From contig WARS01000032.1 of assembly GCA_008933995.1 (NCBI GenBank), forward strand, positions 930,001-994,000: a DNA stretch of 64,000 bases, written 5' to 3'. The notes under the pieces are model-generated. The model did not search any database. It had not been told where the DNA came from and worked only from the letters and a program-made list of their open reading frames with translations. Made by a program: the position numbers and the translations under genes. How positions within the stretch are numbered: position 1 is the stretch's first letter; the number at the start of each line of letters is the position of its first letter. Shown here one piece after another: positions 1 to 12,262 of this stretch. Origin of the DNA: Datnioides undecimradiatus (Eukaryota; Chordata; Actinopteri; Lobotiformes; Datnioididae).

Positions 1-1770
1 TGTAATGATGGTTAAAGACAAGTATGATGTTATAGCCTAAATGTTTCATATATTGTACCAAGAAAAAGATCCAATCAAAGCCTGAACAAAAGATATTGTA
101 GAATATGCATTCTTCTTTTTAAAAATTGATTATTTTATTTGGTGCTTTGGGTGAGTTACTCACGTCGGTAGATTTATCTTAAAGGTGGTATCAACAATTC
201 TAATCCAAGACACTTTTATTTAATTTCAGTTAATTTCCCCTAACTGTCCATTCTGTGTGTGCATTGACAAAAAAATATAGTGCTTTTACACAGCCCCATC
301 TCTGTAAATGAGAAATTGTCAAGAAAGCGAGAAGGGAAGAAACTGTCAGAAGAACAAAAATCAAAGAAGATTTTTTACAATCAAACAATAACATTGACAA
401 GGCTTTCCAATAAGACTTCAGGGAGTTAACAGGCATGAATATAATTAGGAGGTTGCCCTGGTTCTGCTTGACAGGTGAGTAACATTAGTGTTGCCCACAG
501 AATTAGTGTGGGTCAGTATTTTGTCTCATTTGCCAATGTTTGTGATATTTGTGTCAAGTAATGTAAATTACACAGACATTTTGCTCACTGTCTTGTTTGC
601 CAAGATATTGGGTTTAAAGTTAGTATAGTTTCAATGATACTCACAATATATGTATCAAGAAATTGTTGTCAAAGTTTTAGAGAGAGACAAAATGTCAAAT
701 TCCGATGAGCTTGTTGAGTATGAGTTTTTTACCACAGAACCAAATCACAGAAGAAGCTATCTGCTGTTCTTTCGCATCACATGTTAGCCTACTTTTATTA
801 ATTTATCAACAGTTCTGTCAGAAATAGGCTTATATGTTTTAAACTGTATAACTGCTGCGAGTAAAATGTTTGTGTACTCCATCTGTTAGGAATTTTACTG
901 AGCAGTTAATAAGACCTTGGTGGAGCAATGTAACACAGCATATGATGCCTGTTCAGGATTTTGTCTTTAATTATCTGACAGTTAAGATTCCTTTTATATT
1001 CATAATCAGTTCATAGAGGTAAAGTTTATTCCTACCAAGAATACTGCCATTAATCTAATAAAAAGTATTTAAATTTAAATTTGGAGTTTTGCTAAGAGAT
1101 GTCATGGTTTCCCATGCAGCAAGTTAATACAGTTAATCTCTTGGGTTAGTTGGACTGTTTTAATTCAACTTGATGAGTAAGAAATTATGCTACCTTGAGG
1201 TAAATCAGATTCATCCACTTAGTATACATATTTAACACAAAACATAATCTTGTGTTTAAGTCCCACCTAGTCATCTTAGCATTTTGTGTTGGACTAAGTT
1301 TTAGCAGTACACTGAAGCTGTTGAAGCTTTTGCAACCCCATTCCTCCGGTTAACATATGAAAGCTTTCTGTTACAACCGCATGTCAATTAACCTCACACA
1401 TTTCTTGTTATAACAAGAAAAAAAATCCTGAAGATGTCCAGATGTATGGAAATAAATTTCTTTTAGAAACCAACATTTAGATTTTTATATGTATAAGCTG
1501 CTATGTTTTTAGAATGAGAAAACTTCCTATAATTGGAAGATTTTCTTCTCATAATGATACATTTGTACTGCTTTTCATAAGTCTTCATTTAACAGGAAAA
1601 CAGTATTAAGATGTAATTTATTTGTCATTACCTGTTTCCTGCCAGTGGGAGCCAACATGCAGTAAATATGACATTTCTCCAGATACATTGACAGACTTAG
1701 GTGAGGTGTAATTGTAAATTTCGGTTTAAGCTAAAGTGGGACACAGTCATTATAGGTTTACGCTGTGCTG
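1..1770. other. Upstream intergenic DNA, no gene recognised
   Basis: AT-rich sequence upstream of iba57. I see no convincing coding exon on either strand. A short open reading frame on the minus strand (230-436) has no family resemblance. A mini-exon-like ATG at 436 is followed by a good donor (GTGAGT at 475), but nothing downstream supports it. The neighbouring upstream gene is outside the window. Confidence 0.5.
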
Positions 1771-1968
1771 TTAGTTAGAATGCAGAGAGCAACAGCGTCT
1801 CACACGTGCTCCAATATTATCGAGCAGTGCATTGTGGGATTTCAAAATGGAGTCCTTGCTGCGGGAGTTGACAGCGGTGCCCTGTGTTATGTAGCCCAAT
1901 ACTGTAGTTAACAGGCGGCATAGCCACTCAGTATCTATACATAACAAATTACTAAGACGACATACAAT
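1771..1968 (+). promoter_or_regulatory. iba57: Probable iba57 promoter and 5' UTR
   Basis: This is the 200 bp before the iba57 start codon. GCATTGTGGGATTT at 1829-1842 resembles the reverse complement of the ZNF143/Staf motif. CAAAATGGAG at 1843-1852 resembles a YY1 site. Both motifs are common at TATA-less promoters of vertebrate housekeeping and mitochondrial genes. No clear TATA box stands out. The start site is not visible from sequence alone, so the promoter call rests on position and motifs. Confidence 0.45.
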
Positions 1969-4278
1969 ATGGGACTTTTGTATTTCGCCAGAGGTGCGTT
2001 CACGTCCGCCGGCTGTCTCGGTGTGTCCGCCAGAAAATACACCGGTCGGTACTTGTGCGTAACGTTTCTCGCCGGTGTTTCTGCCCCAGCTGGGAACCGT
2101 GTCAAGAGGTACAGCCAGGTGACGGGTAACGGTGGAGGTGTCCCAGGGCAGTTTGTCTGCTATCACCTGCCTCAGAGGACCTTATTAAAGATCCAGGGAC
2201 AAGAGACAAGCCCATTTCTCCAGGGGATTATAACCAACGACATGGGGCTGCTGCAGGAGCCTGGACACACTGCCATGTACGCACACATGCTAAATGTACA
2301 AGGAAGGACACTTTACGACATCATGTTGTACAGGTATACCACTACTTAATTAATGAACACTTGTACGTGTTATCAGTAAACAAGAGGGTGTGGCTGCTTA
2401 TCTTGTAATGCAGTTGCTGGCAGTACAGTCAGGCTCAGACAAAGTCACTAAAACTTAGCCATATTAAAATGCAATACATCTTTGAGGCCAGTAAAATGCG
2501 GGAAAAAAAAGTTTTTTTAAATTTGCCAGATAATGGTTTGTTCTCTGAAAAATATTGGCTTGGTTTGTATTTGATACAACAATGGTTAACTTTTGTATTA
2601 CATTTGAGATGGTTTTATTTTTCTCTTTAATCTTCTGTAGAAGTGCGGCCTCATTTGTGATCATATTTCATAAGCCTACATTAGAAATCCCCTATAACGC
2701 TGTCACACATTTTAGGTATTGTGCATAACAGCTACATTAAACTGATCCCATGACCTTTCACCCTTCCTGTGTTTATGTCTCAACTCGACAGGAAATAGCA
2801 TTCAGTAAGAAAAGGAAGTGAGATGTTTTTTCTTTCTTTTGCTACGGCAGCTATTCGTAATTAAACGTACACAAATTTGGGTGACTAGTTATCACATATT
2901 GGGTCATTGATAGAGTAATGTTTTTGTGAGCATTCGGGATGACAAAAACATGTCATGACAAAAACAGATAGTGATGTTGAATCAGTAAAACATCTTATTT
3001 GATGAATAGATGGTGTGAAATTTTGTACGCCAGTCTGTCAACAAATGCTGGATGAACATTTTTCTCACACAGCTAGTTTTTGTTTTAAGACACAGACACA
3101 ACAGTTTCAGCAGATAATAGTTTATGGTCAAGTGTTATGGTCTAGGCAATTTACCCCAAATGCCTCTGCCTTCAAAGCTTGAACTCTAATTAAGCTACAG
3201 TTTATGTGCTTATTAAGTAATTTCCAAGTTGGTCACAATACAAGGCTACACCTCTATAGTTCCTGGTAAATCTGTGTAGAGACTGTTTGATTGACACCTC
3301 CACAGCCTTCTGTTGGTTTTGTTGCACCCATTAATGTGGGACCACTTCCATCACTGTAATTTCTATGGAAATGATGAAGGTAAAAGGAAAGAATATGTGA
3401 AAGGCACTAAACTTAATTTGCTTCCTTCTTTGTTTCAGTCTAAAAGAAGCTGAACCGGGACATGATGTTCTTCTGGAGTGTGATTGCACAATGAAAGACT
3501 CAATCTTGAAACATTTGAAGGTGTACAAGATCCGCAGAAAGGTCACTGTCAACCCATGTCCAGAGCTCTCAGTATGGGCGGTGCTTCCCATGCAGAAGAG
3601 CCCAGGTGAAGAGGCCAGTAAACCAGAGCTGTCCTCCCCAGACAAAGCTAAGGTGTGGGAGACTGATCCTCGAACTCGGGAAATGGGCTGGAGATTGGTC
3701 TTGGACAGTCAAGCGGACCCCTTGGATGTAGTTGCATCATGTCAGAAAGGTGACACAGAGGAGTATCACAGACATCGCTATGCAATAGGTAAGACCAGAA
3801 TACAAGAAATAAGGGTTGGTATGCACATGTGCTTTAACATTGTTTGACAAGTCTTATTTATTTTCTCTGCTGTCATTGTTGTCTAGGACTTCCTGAAGGA
3901 GTGAAGGACCTTCCCCCTGGGGTGGCACTACCACTAGAGTCAAACCTTGTCTACATGCAGGGAATCAGCTTCAGCAAGGGCTGTTACATTGGCCAGGAGC
4001 TCACAGCCAGGACTCATCACACTGGGGTGGTTCGGAAACGCCTGATGCCAGTACGCTTGTCAACTCCAGTCCAAGACCTCGAGGATGGAGCTGCGCTGCA
4101 AACACAGTCGGGCAAGCCAGCTGGGAAGCACCGAGCAGGGGTTGGAGAGCTGGGTCTGAGCCTAATCCGCATGGCTCATGCCAAAGAGGTGTTGACGCTC
4201 AAATCATCTGACGACACCACAGTGACACTTGAGGCCTCTGTGCCAGACTGGTGGCCTAAAGATGTGAAAATCAACTGA
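1969..4278 (+). CDS. iba57: IBA57, mitochondrial iron-sulfur cluster assembly factor (3 exons)
   Basis: Coding exons are 1969-2333, 3439-3788 and 3887-4278, all with GT/AG introns and matching phases. They give 368 aa, against about 356 in human. The protein belongs to the GcvT-like YgfZ/COG0354 family. Known role: it acts with ISCA1/ISCA2 in late 4Fe-4S cluster maturation in mitochondria, needed for aconitase, lipoyl synthase and respiratory complexes. The N-terminus is basic and hydroxylated with no acidic residue for about 60 residues, as expected for a mitochondrial presequence. Landmarks: NVQGRTLYD at the end of exon 1, YKIRRKVTV in exon 2, and the family signature KGCYIGQE with the conserved cysteine at residue 271, followed by LTARTHH. 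The C-terminus ends [12 protein letters not shown], as in human. The start was chosen as the first ATG of the open exon, just before the presequence. No frameshift or missing key residue is seen. Intron 1 (2334-3438) holds nothing recognisable. Confidence 0.96.
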
Positions 4279-4562
4279 AGGAGGATGTTTCGTAGTTCCC
4301 TCAAATGTGACATACATCACATCTGACAGACCACTCATTGATAGAACCCTCAAGTACAGTATGTTACACTGTCATTGCTTTACAGCTGGCACTAACCCAG
4401 ATTTGGGAAATTTTTTTGTTTTGTTTGCAATAACACCTACTTTTAGTGTCCCACCCCCAAATTATTAAATATTATTTACCACAGAATTATGCTATTTAAC
4501 AGATCTATTGCAGCACCATAAAACAGAATATACCAACTGTTATGTGGTATTGGTGATTGTTA

Positions 4563-4568
4563 AATAAA
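4563..4568 (+). terminator. iba57: iba57 poly(A) signal AATAAA
   Basis: A canonical AATAAA lies 285 bp after the iba57 stop, followed within 40 bp by T/G-rich sequence (4591-4610) that could serve as the downstream element. Earlier variants near 4465 (ATTAAA-like) could be used as alternatives. Confidence 0.6.
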
Positions 4569-4605
4569 TAGAAATACAAAAACTCAAATACCTTGTATAA
4601 TTGTT

Positions 4606-4611
4606 TTTATT
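4606..4611 (-). terminator. jmjd4: jmjd4 poly(A) signal (AATAAA on minus)
   Basis: TTTATT on the plus strand reads AATAAA on the minus strand, 205 bp after the jmjd4 stop. It is the nearest canonical signal in the right orientation that I noticed. Confidence 0.5.
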
Positions 4612-4815
4612 TACTTATCCTTTTTCTTGTTCAGTGCAAAAAACAAATTCCAAACATTCACAAGCAATATTTGAAATTGCATTTAACCTCAAACCAAAGG
4701 CATAGCAATGCCTTTATCAACATCATTTTTTCTTCTTTTGCACCGTACAAATTGGCACTTTGCATTCAAGCTATTTCCAGGTGATAATTACATCGCTGGG
4801 ATGCCACTAAACATC

Positions 4816-6642
4816 TTATTCCTGATAAAGGAGATGTTGCCCCCTTGTGGATTGTATGGTGTCCCGAATTTGCTGTAGCATGGTTTCTGGCTGTAAAGTC
4901 ATAGTTGAATGATCGAGCCGCTTGAAGTCTTCATTGCAGAGTAGGCATTCGATTATGTGGGCCACTCTTTGTAGGTCAAAGGCAGCATGGTAAGGTCCAA
5001 GGGTGGTTAGTGTCTCTGAGAGATGCCGTGGATATTCAGAGGAATCCCCAGAGGAACAAGCGTTCAGGAAAGCCATTCGGTTGCCAGCAATAATTTTAAG
5101 GAATGAAGCAAATTCCCCATAATCAATACCAGAGCAGGCCTTCATGATTACCTATAAGATAACAAACATCTATGACTTGACATGATAATTCAAACATTCA
5201 TAGTAGCAGCATGTTTCTAGAACGCACACAGTCTGAACAGTAAATCCTTGAAGTACCTGACAGTGCTGATGCCATGAGTCCATCGTGTTTCTCCACTCAT
5301 TTATCTCTTTCTGAACAGATGACAGTTCATTCTGAAGGAACTGCCACATGATGTCTATGTTGCAACCATTTAACCAGTTATGATTAATAGAGATGGTGTC
5401 CTCCTATAAAGCATTAAAGAGATAATTCCTATGTCACACAATTAGATTAGAGATCAGAATGTATATTATGTCACTGGGAACATGATTTTACTCTAACCTT
5501 TACAGCTCTTACCAGATTGTAAACTTGATGGTGCCAGCCACTAGGCACAAAAATGATTTCACCTGCCTCTTGGATAATTTCAAGAGGTTGACATGCTTCT
5601 TCGGAGTGTGGGAAAAGGCCTCTGTCCCGAAGTTCAGCTGATGTTACATCATAAGGAAGGTTGCCGTGTGTGTCTCTTAAAAACTCCTCCTGACCTGGAG
5701 GATACAAGAGCCATTTCTTCCTGCCACAGATGTTTGCGGACCAACTGTAGGAGCGGAACACATCAGCGTGGAAAGGGGTCCTGGCCATGAGAAAGTACAT
5801 AAGATTTTATGAAAAAGCAAAAGCAAAACAATAAAAACACTGAGAAATCTTTTTCACCTGATAAAAAAATAATGAAAACGTAAACTATAATCTGGGTTTT
5901 TTTCACACCATGAGCCTTTAGGTCCCATGTAGACAAACCGGTAGTCATCCACCTCAAGTGTATCCCAGTATTCATTAAGCCAATCAGAAGAAAAGAAGAC
6001 TGGTGTGGTGTAAACATTGTGTTCTGGGAAGTCCCTGTAAAACAATTAACATAAATTCATTATGAATGGTTATATATTTTGCACCATTGTGCAAAGTGTA
6101 GCTTAATCAGTATTAATTGATACCTTGACATGTGCCAGTCTTTAAGATAAAGACATCCTTTAGGTGATGAGTGGCCATTCTGGATGTATTCCTTCCAGTA
6201 GTGTATAAATTCTTTGAAAGGCATAACTTGTTTAGGGTTAGCATTGTACTCTTTTGCATTGCAGTTTGCAACAGGAACTGGGGTCTCATCTGTAATTTAA
6301 AAAAAAAAAAGAATTACAGTACACCAGCTATTGCAGCTTCACAATGACGTATAATAGTTAGTAAATGCATTAGTAATAAGCTTATTTACCAAACTCTTGC
6401 AGCAGTTTCTGGAAATTAGGCTTCCCCTCCTCAGTCACCCATTGTTTTCTACATTTCCAGTCCTCTGTGAACCTTCTTGAAAACATACATGGGTGATTGG
6501 GAAGCAAGTATTTCTTGAAGAACTTTGAATAGCTCAAGTCCTTGTCGATGTAATCTAGAAAATGTGAAGACCAAAACTGTTCATACGACTGTCTTGGTAT
6601 TTTGACCAGGCTGCAGCAGTTACGGTACGCCTCCCTGTCCAT
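4816..6642 (-). CDS. jmjd4: JMJD4, JmjC-domain 2-oxoglutarate oxygenase (6 exons)
   Basis: On the minus strand the coding exons are 6642-6390, 6289-6124, 6034-5909, 5780-5513, 5403-5257 and 5151-4816. All introns are GT/AG, 89-128 bp long and phase-consistent, giving 431 aa. The protein matches vertebrate JMJD4 along its length (for example DWLNEYWDTLEVDDYRFVY, NICGRKKWLLYPPGQEE, ISINHNW). Human JMJD4 is reported to hydroxylate lysine 63 of the release factor eRF1 and so aid translation termination. The cupin/JmjC iron ligands are visible: HxD as H186 and D188 in TPFHADVF, and the distal histidine, probably H266, in PSGWHHQVYNL. These residues predict an active Fe(II)/2-oxoglutarate site. The start is the MDRE methionine, as in human. 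It converges with iba57 and diverges from snap47. I see no defect. Confidence 0.96.
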
Positions 6643-7519
6643 GATGGTAAACTAGACCTCGGCTAGCCAGTTAGCGAGCTTAGCTGTCACCGCTCGGGCA
6701 GCGAGAATCGGTGAGGGAAAGCCAGCGGGTCGATTGGGTTGACATTATACAGCGCACATACTCTCACTTTTGCTCTCAAACGTAGGGTCTATTAGGCTAA
6801 AAAAAAACTAGCACTATGCTAAAACGTATTTCTTTGTATTTTGACAACAGGTCGCTGCATATGACTCTATCGCGACGACTGCAGGTTATGTTTCTTGAAC
6901 GACGCACATTCAATACTGTTAGTGTTAACGGTTGTCACCACTTCGTATAATAACGTTTCAATTCAATTATCTATTTTTTGCTAATAGTACGCTATCGTAT
7001 CTAAATTAGAACCGACCACCCTAGCTAACAACAATTATTTTTTCCAAATGCTTGGCGTGACAGGCTTTTCTAGTAGCATAATTTTCAAGTCGGACAGTAA
7101 ACATAGCCGTGCTGCTGTGCAACGTCACTTCCGTAATAAACATCGCCGCTACTGAGAATAGTATGGGGTAACGTAATGCTCAGTCCAACAGGATAATGTC
7201 GTTTAACGTGGCGTGGGACAAGTATATTTTCACCACGAAGACGTGACACATACCAGGAGGGTTTATAACATTATAATGACGCACTCGTAATGCGGTCATT
7301 TGGATAGAAAGGTCGCTCCTCTACAGCTGAAGCTACCAGTGAACGCCTCAGCTGAGCTCATCTGCTGCCTGGATCTCTTATTACTGTCTGAATAAAGTAT
7401 GTTCTCGATCAGGACATATACATCACTCAGCACAATGTCCTTATGAAGCAATTAAAGATCAAAATGTGAATGTGAATTGTACATATGTAATATTGAAGCT
7501 TATTTGTCCTTCTAGGTGA
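6643..7519. promoter_or_regulatory. Bidirectional promoter between jmjd4 and snap47
   Basis: The 877 bp between the two divergent start codons has CpGs scattered through it, unlike the DNA on either side. A composite ACGTCACTTCCG at 7122-7133 joins a CRE half-site to an ETS/GABPA-type site, a pair typical of bidirectional housekeeping promoters. ATTGG at 6733-6737 is a CCAAT box for jmjd4, about 90 bp before its ATG. On the snap47 side a non-coding first exon is possible: a donor at 7396 (AAA|GTATGT) and an acceptor ending at 7515 (TTCTAG) would remove a 120-bp 5' UTR intron. That exon is an inference from splice motifs only. Confidence 0.6.
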
Positions 7520-10500
7520 ATGAGTATAACTGTTCCCAGAATGAGCCGGGACGTCCCTATACACAGCTGGCCCGGCTCCTATTACATCAACAGTGAAAAG
7601 AGGTGGGAGAATGGCATCCTGTCCCTCACCAGAACCATGGTGCGCTTTGTCTCAAACCAGAGTAAGGAGAGCCTTGCCAGCTTCCGCCTTTCCAGGATAA
7701 TGGAGATCAAGATGGAGTCATCCAGTTTCATCTTCAGCACTCTCACAGTGCTTGAAGAAGGCAATGTGAAACACTGGTTTGGCTCCCTGAAGCCAAACAG
7801 GGTGGTGGTTTACAATGTGTTAGAGCATTTCTGGAGGGAACGCCTTCTGTCCCCCAGCTCAGAGGCCCGGGGGGCCGAATGTCAAGTCTCTAAAGGCAGA
7901 GAGCTGATCAACCTAGTGGCAGGGGCCCAGAGAAGACTGGAGGACACCGGCAGAGTCCTCAGCCACCAAGGAGAGCAGTTTGATGATATGATGCAGGGAC
8001 TGGAGAAGATTGACTCAGATTTGGGCGTGGCTGATAAGTAATTATCTAAATATTTCCTGATACAAAGAATTAATGCACTTTTTTATTCAGAAGTTTTTGT
8101 CACATTTTATTCTCATGGTATTTATGGCTATAATTTGGTAGTTGTAATACAAAAACATAACTAATATAACAGTGAAACCAGTCATCAGGTGGTGGCTCTC
8201 ATCAGGGCTTTCTTTCTCTTTGTATTGTGTTGCAGACTTTTGTCAGAGCTGGAGTCTCCTTCTTGGTGGCCTTTTGGTAAACTCCCTTGGAAGACCCAGC
8301 AGGAAGCCAAGGCTGAAGATGCTGCAAGAGCTGCAGCTGCAGCTGCTGCTGCATCTAGCAAAGGGTCCACGGTGATCAAGGTGATCACGAGCATCCCAGC
8401 TGTAGTGACAAAAGGTGGAGACTCGGACTTAAAACCTGGGTGCGTGCTGGTGCTGGTGTCCTCACTGGAAGTGCGAGACACAAACTGCCAACTCCTTCAC
8501 CGCTTTGAGCGAAATGAAATCGACGAAATCAGGGTGCACAGTCCTTACGAGATCACTGTCAGACAGAGGTTTATTGGGAAGCCAGATATACGCTACAGGT
8601 TACTGTCTGCCAAGATGCCAGAGGCGTTGTCGGTATTAGAAATGCAATACAAAAAGAAGGTGGAGTTCACTAGTGAATACGCTGCTTTCAGGGTGACTCC
8701 AGTTTCATCTCCATGTGACACAGAGGGCCCAAACTGGAATGAAGGTAATGCACATATTAAAAAAGGATGCATAATTCTAATGTTTCCATGTCTAGTTTTA
8801 AAATGACCACTAAGGGGCAGTAATGTTCTATGTTTCCACCTCTGTAGTATATTTATAGGTATGTAGCCACATGAAAAAACATTTCATCCACATGACTTCT
8901 GGACACGGTTATTGGTGTCTCTGCTTGACAGAAATGTGTTTTGATGAGTCATTTCATCCTGATTGCCTCAGTTGCCATACTTTGAGTTTACTGTCTGGTT
9001 TCCCTGTAAACAACATATGCACTCTGCACTTTTTCACCATCTCCACCCATGGACTCAGGTTTGCAGCAGAGGTGCCAAGAGACAGAGCTCCCACTGGAGG
9101 TCCCAGCAGGAGACCTGTCCCAGTTGCAGGTGCACGTCCTCCAGCCATCTGTCAGTCAGGCTGAGGCCCAGGAGCTCAAACAGGTGAGACCTCTGCGAAT
9201 ATATGACTTGCACTATTGTGTCATTTATATTTCACATTTGTTTTTATATTTATATATGTATTTTACTAAATAACCATTTGGTTTTTAGTAACATGTATTT
9301 TGATAGTTTCACTCCAAACCACAATTCACCATGATGATTTTTATTTTTCATCCTGTATGTTTAAAATGTTATTTAGTGAGACCACAAACCAAAGTCCATC
9401 CTGGTTTTAAGAGAGGGAAAGAAACCTGTTCAGTCATTTGGTCAGACTTTACAACGTCTTTCCATTCAGAACCTCACAACACTGAGAAAGGTTACAGACA
9501 TGGTCTGTGGTGGCAAGACCTACACAGTGACGCAAATCCAAACCTATGATTCAGACATTTTTGTGTGTGTGACACATCATTCCAGGTGGCTTAGTAGATA
9601 TTTCATGTAAATTAAACAGCGTGTTATTCATATCTAATAAATTTACACCACATATTAATTGATGACTTAACGATGAACAGATGACTGTAAACTTCATGAG
9701 AAGACACAAACGTTCTACTATCCCAGTCAATCTTTTTTCTGTTATTTCTGTATTTCAGGGCAGGGTTTATACAGGACAGGTCAAGACCACACTCTTCATA
9801 ATATCATTACTATTACATCATGCCAAGTTTATATAGTAATGCTTATTGTTATAGGGGGAAGAAAGATAATGCATATACTTCCTACACAGAAATAACAAAA
9901 TGTTTATTGTAAGAGCCATACCTCAAACAGTACAGATTGAAACACAATAACAAAACAATGTGGACAAACATTGTGGATAATTCATTTTTTAAAGAACTGT
10001 GATTAAAATATGTGCTGATCAGGACTAACCTAATGCCTCACATGATTGGTTGGACAAAACCATCTGTGGAGTCGTCCTTGAAAACTGGTCGGGACAGAGT
10101 GGGCACTTTCACAAACAAAAAAAACTTGGCAGGCAGTTGGATGAACAATCTGTCCATCACTGTCATTATTTGGCCAACTTCAACCAATCGGACCACAGGA
10201 CCATTTAACATAGGAGAGAATTGGCTGGAGCCAGCTGCGGGAGATTGGCATGATGGCCAGTAGTTCATGCAATGTAGTTCGAACCAGCCTCGACTTTGAG
10301 CCTGTCAAAATGGATTCTTGCATGATGTTGCGTATTTGCAATCTGCTAACAATACATTGCCTCTACTAATTTATCAGTCAGGTTCTAATTGAGTTAGCGG
10401 TGATATATTTGAGTAAATCATCAAAGTGTAATGAGACACTTCTTTCCATATTAGAGACACATGAAGAGACATAATGAAAAAAGACTGTTTTGCAACAAAA

Positions 10501-12196
10501 ATCTTAAAATTCAATATTTTGAAGACAAATAACACCCAGAAGTGGAAACCAAAAATGATAAAATAATTGCCTGCAGGCTTGACCAGCCTATGACCCTCCT
10601 TTGTCATAGTTTTCCATTGTGGTTTAGTTACTTAAAAGCCTGCCTCATGAAACATTGTTTCATCTACCCACTGCATAAATCATATCTCAAACGAGGCATT
10701 GTTAACACTTTAAACCAAATATTTTGTTAATTATTGTACATAATAACAATGTACAATGTTGTTTTGTCTATATAATCATTTTTCAAACAAATTTATCATA
10801 GCAGCAGTAACTGAATTGGGCCAGTCATACAGGTTGGCTCGTCTATTGTGTTTATAAATGGCGGGTTGTCTGCAACTGATAATGGTTCAAGCTTCAAAGG
10901 CTGCCAATTTGGACTTAATGCTATGCTTCTGTACACACCCTACTCTTAATGTAATTCATGTTCAGATTACAATCTACTGTATGGCAACTTGCACAGAGGG
11001 TCACTCAGTCTCATGTCCTGACCTAAGTGCTTTTGCAAATATTCCCCTTTGTCCGTGCATTTTAATACAAGTATTATTGTTTGAGGTTGGAAATTCCTAC
11101 TTGTTAACAGTGCAAACTCATAAGGATGATAAAGCATTTTAAAGAATTCATGCACTGCTTTTCTGCATTAATTCACAGTCCTGAAATTACCACAGTCACA
11201 CACAAGACGCTCAGCATTTTAGCTCATCTATTTTTCTATTAGCTCTAGCCTAAATGTTTAATTTTGGGGGGTTCTACATGACTTAAGTCCTCTAACCATT
11301 GTATAAGCAGCAGCTAAAAATATTCATTTTCTGTGTTTTTCTATGACACACCAAAACTCCTGTGAATGTTAACTGCAAGGTGTGATTCAGTCGTGTTCTC
11401 CCAGATGAAATTGTAAAGTCACAGTCCTGAGTGAGTGAATACAGTTGTTCCACGGTGTGTGTTGACATACTATCTGTTTTTCAAACTGCTGTCTGGAACT
11501 GTTTCTGTGCTCAGTTTCAGTGTCCGTGTGTACTGGCCAGCGAAAACTGACATAATGTCCGCGTGTGTGTGTCTGTGAGCATATGTAGCATAACATAATA
11601 TTAGTTTAGAAACCATGGTGGTGGGGTTTGCAGGAGTGTTTATTAGGTTTTGCTTGGCACATCATCGTATATTTAAGTTGTTCCATCAACCATAACATAC
11701 ACAGTTGTTGGGCTATGGAGATGTAGTCACAGTATTCCTCAAACCTGCAGAGAGACGAAAAACAGTATTGTATGATATCAGTGATCCCAGGAGATAAGCC
11801 AAGACCTCATATGCTGCATAATATGAACTATTATCATATCTGCCATGTGAGTAGCTGTTATTGAATCATGGCTGGTGTTGAACTGTAAAGTTTCTTTCTC
11901 ATGTGCAGACGTTAAGCAGCAGGCGATTGTCTTTAGCCGAAGGGAGAAGAGGGAAAAAAACTCCTCTGCATTAAATGAAAATGTCACTCTCATGCTCTCT
12001 CTGTAACACACTCACTTTTTAACTCCCTGACCCCATCTTTACACCTCCCCACATATGGTCCACATGTTCCACTCCTCACCAATGTTCTGTAGGTTTCAGT
12101 ATTTAATCTTCTTTTATTTGTGTCTTGCTCCCAGGTTGTCTATGTTCACTGGTGTATAATTACTTAAACAAATGATTGTGTATAAATATTGGATCG

Positions 12197-12262
<66 letters not shown>

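Larger units (their letters stand above)
4279..4815. other. Convergent 3' UTRs of iba57 and jmjd4
   Basis: The 537 bp between the two stop codons contains the 3' untranslated regions of both convergent genes and no other gene. The first good poly(A) signals facing each way lie about 40 bp apart (4563 on +, 4611 on -), so the mature 3' ends should abut or overlap by a few bases near 4580-4595. Confidence 0.7.

Noticed and set aside
230-475. Minus-strand 68-aa frame and a plus-strand ATG mini-exon ending at a GTGAGT donor
   Set aside because: There is no second exon in a compatible phase before iba57, the peptide is only 13 codons on the plus strand, and neither translation resembles a known protein.
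1771-2166. 131-aa minus-strand frame over the start of iba57
   Set aside because: It is the shadow of iba57 exon 1 and its GC-richer promoter. The plus-strand frame is clearly the real one.
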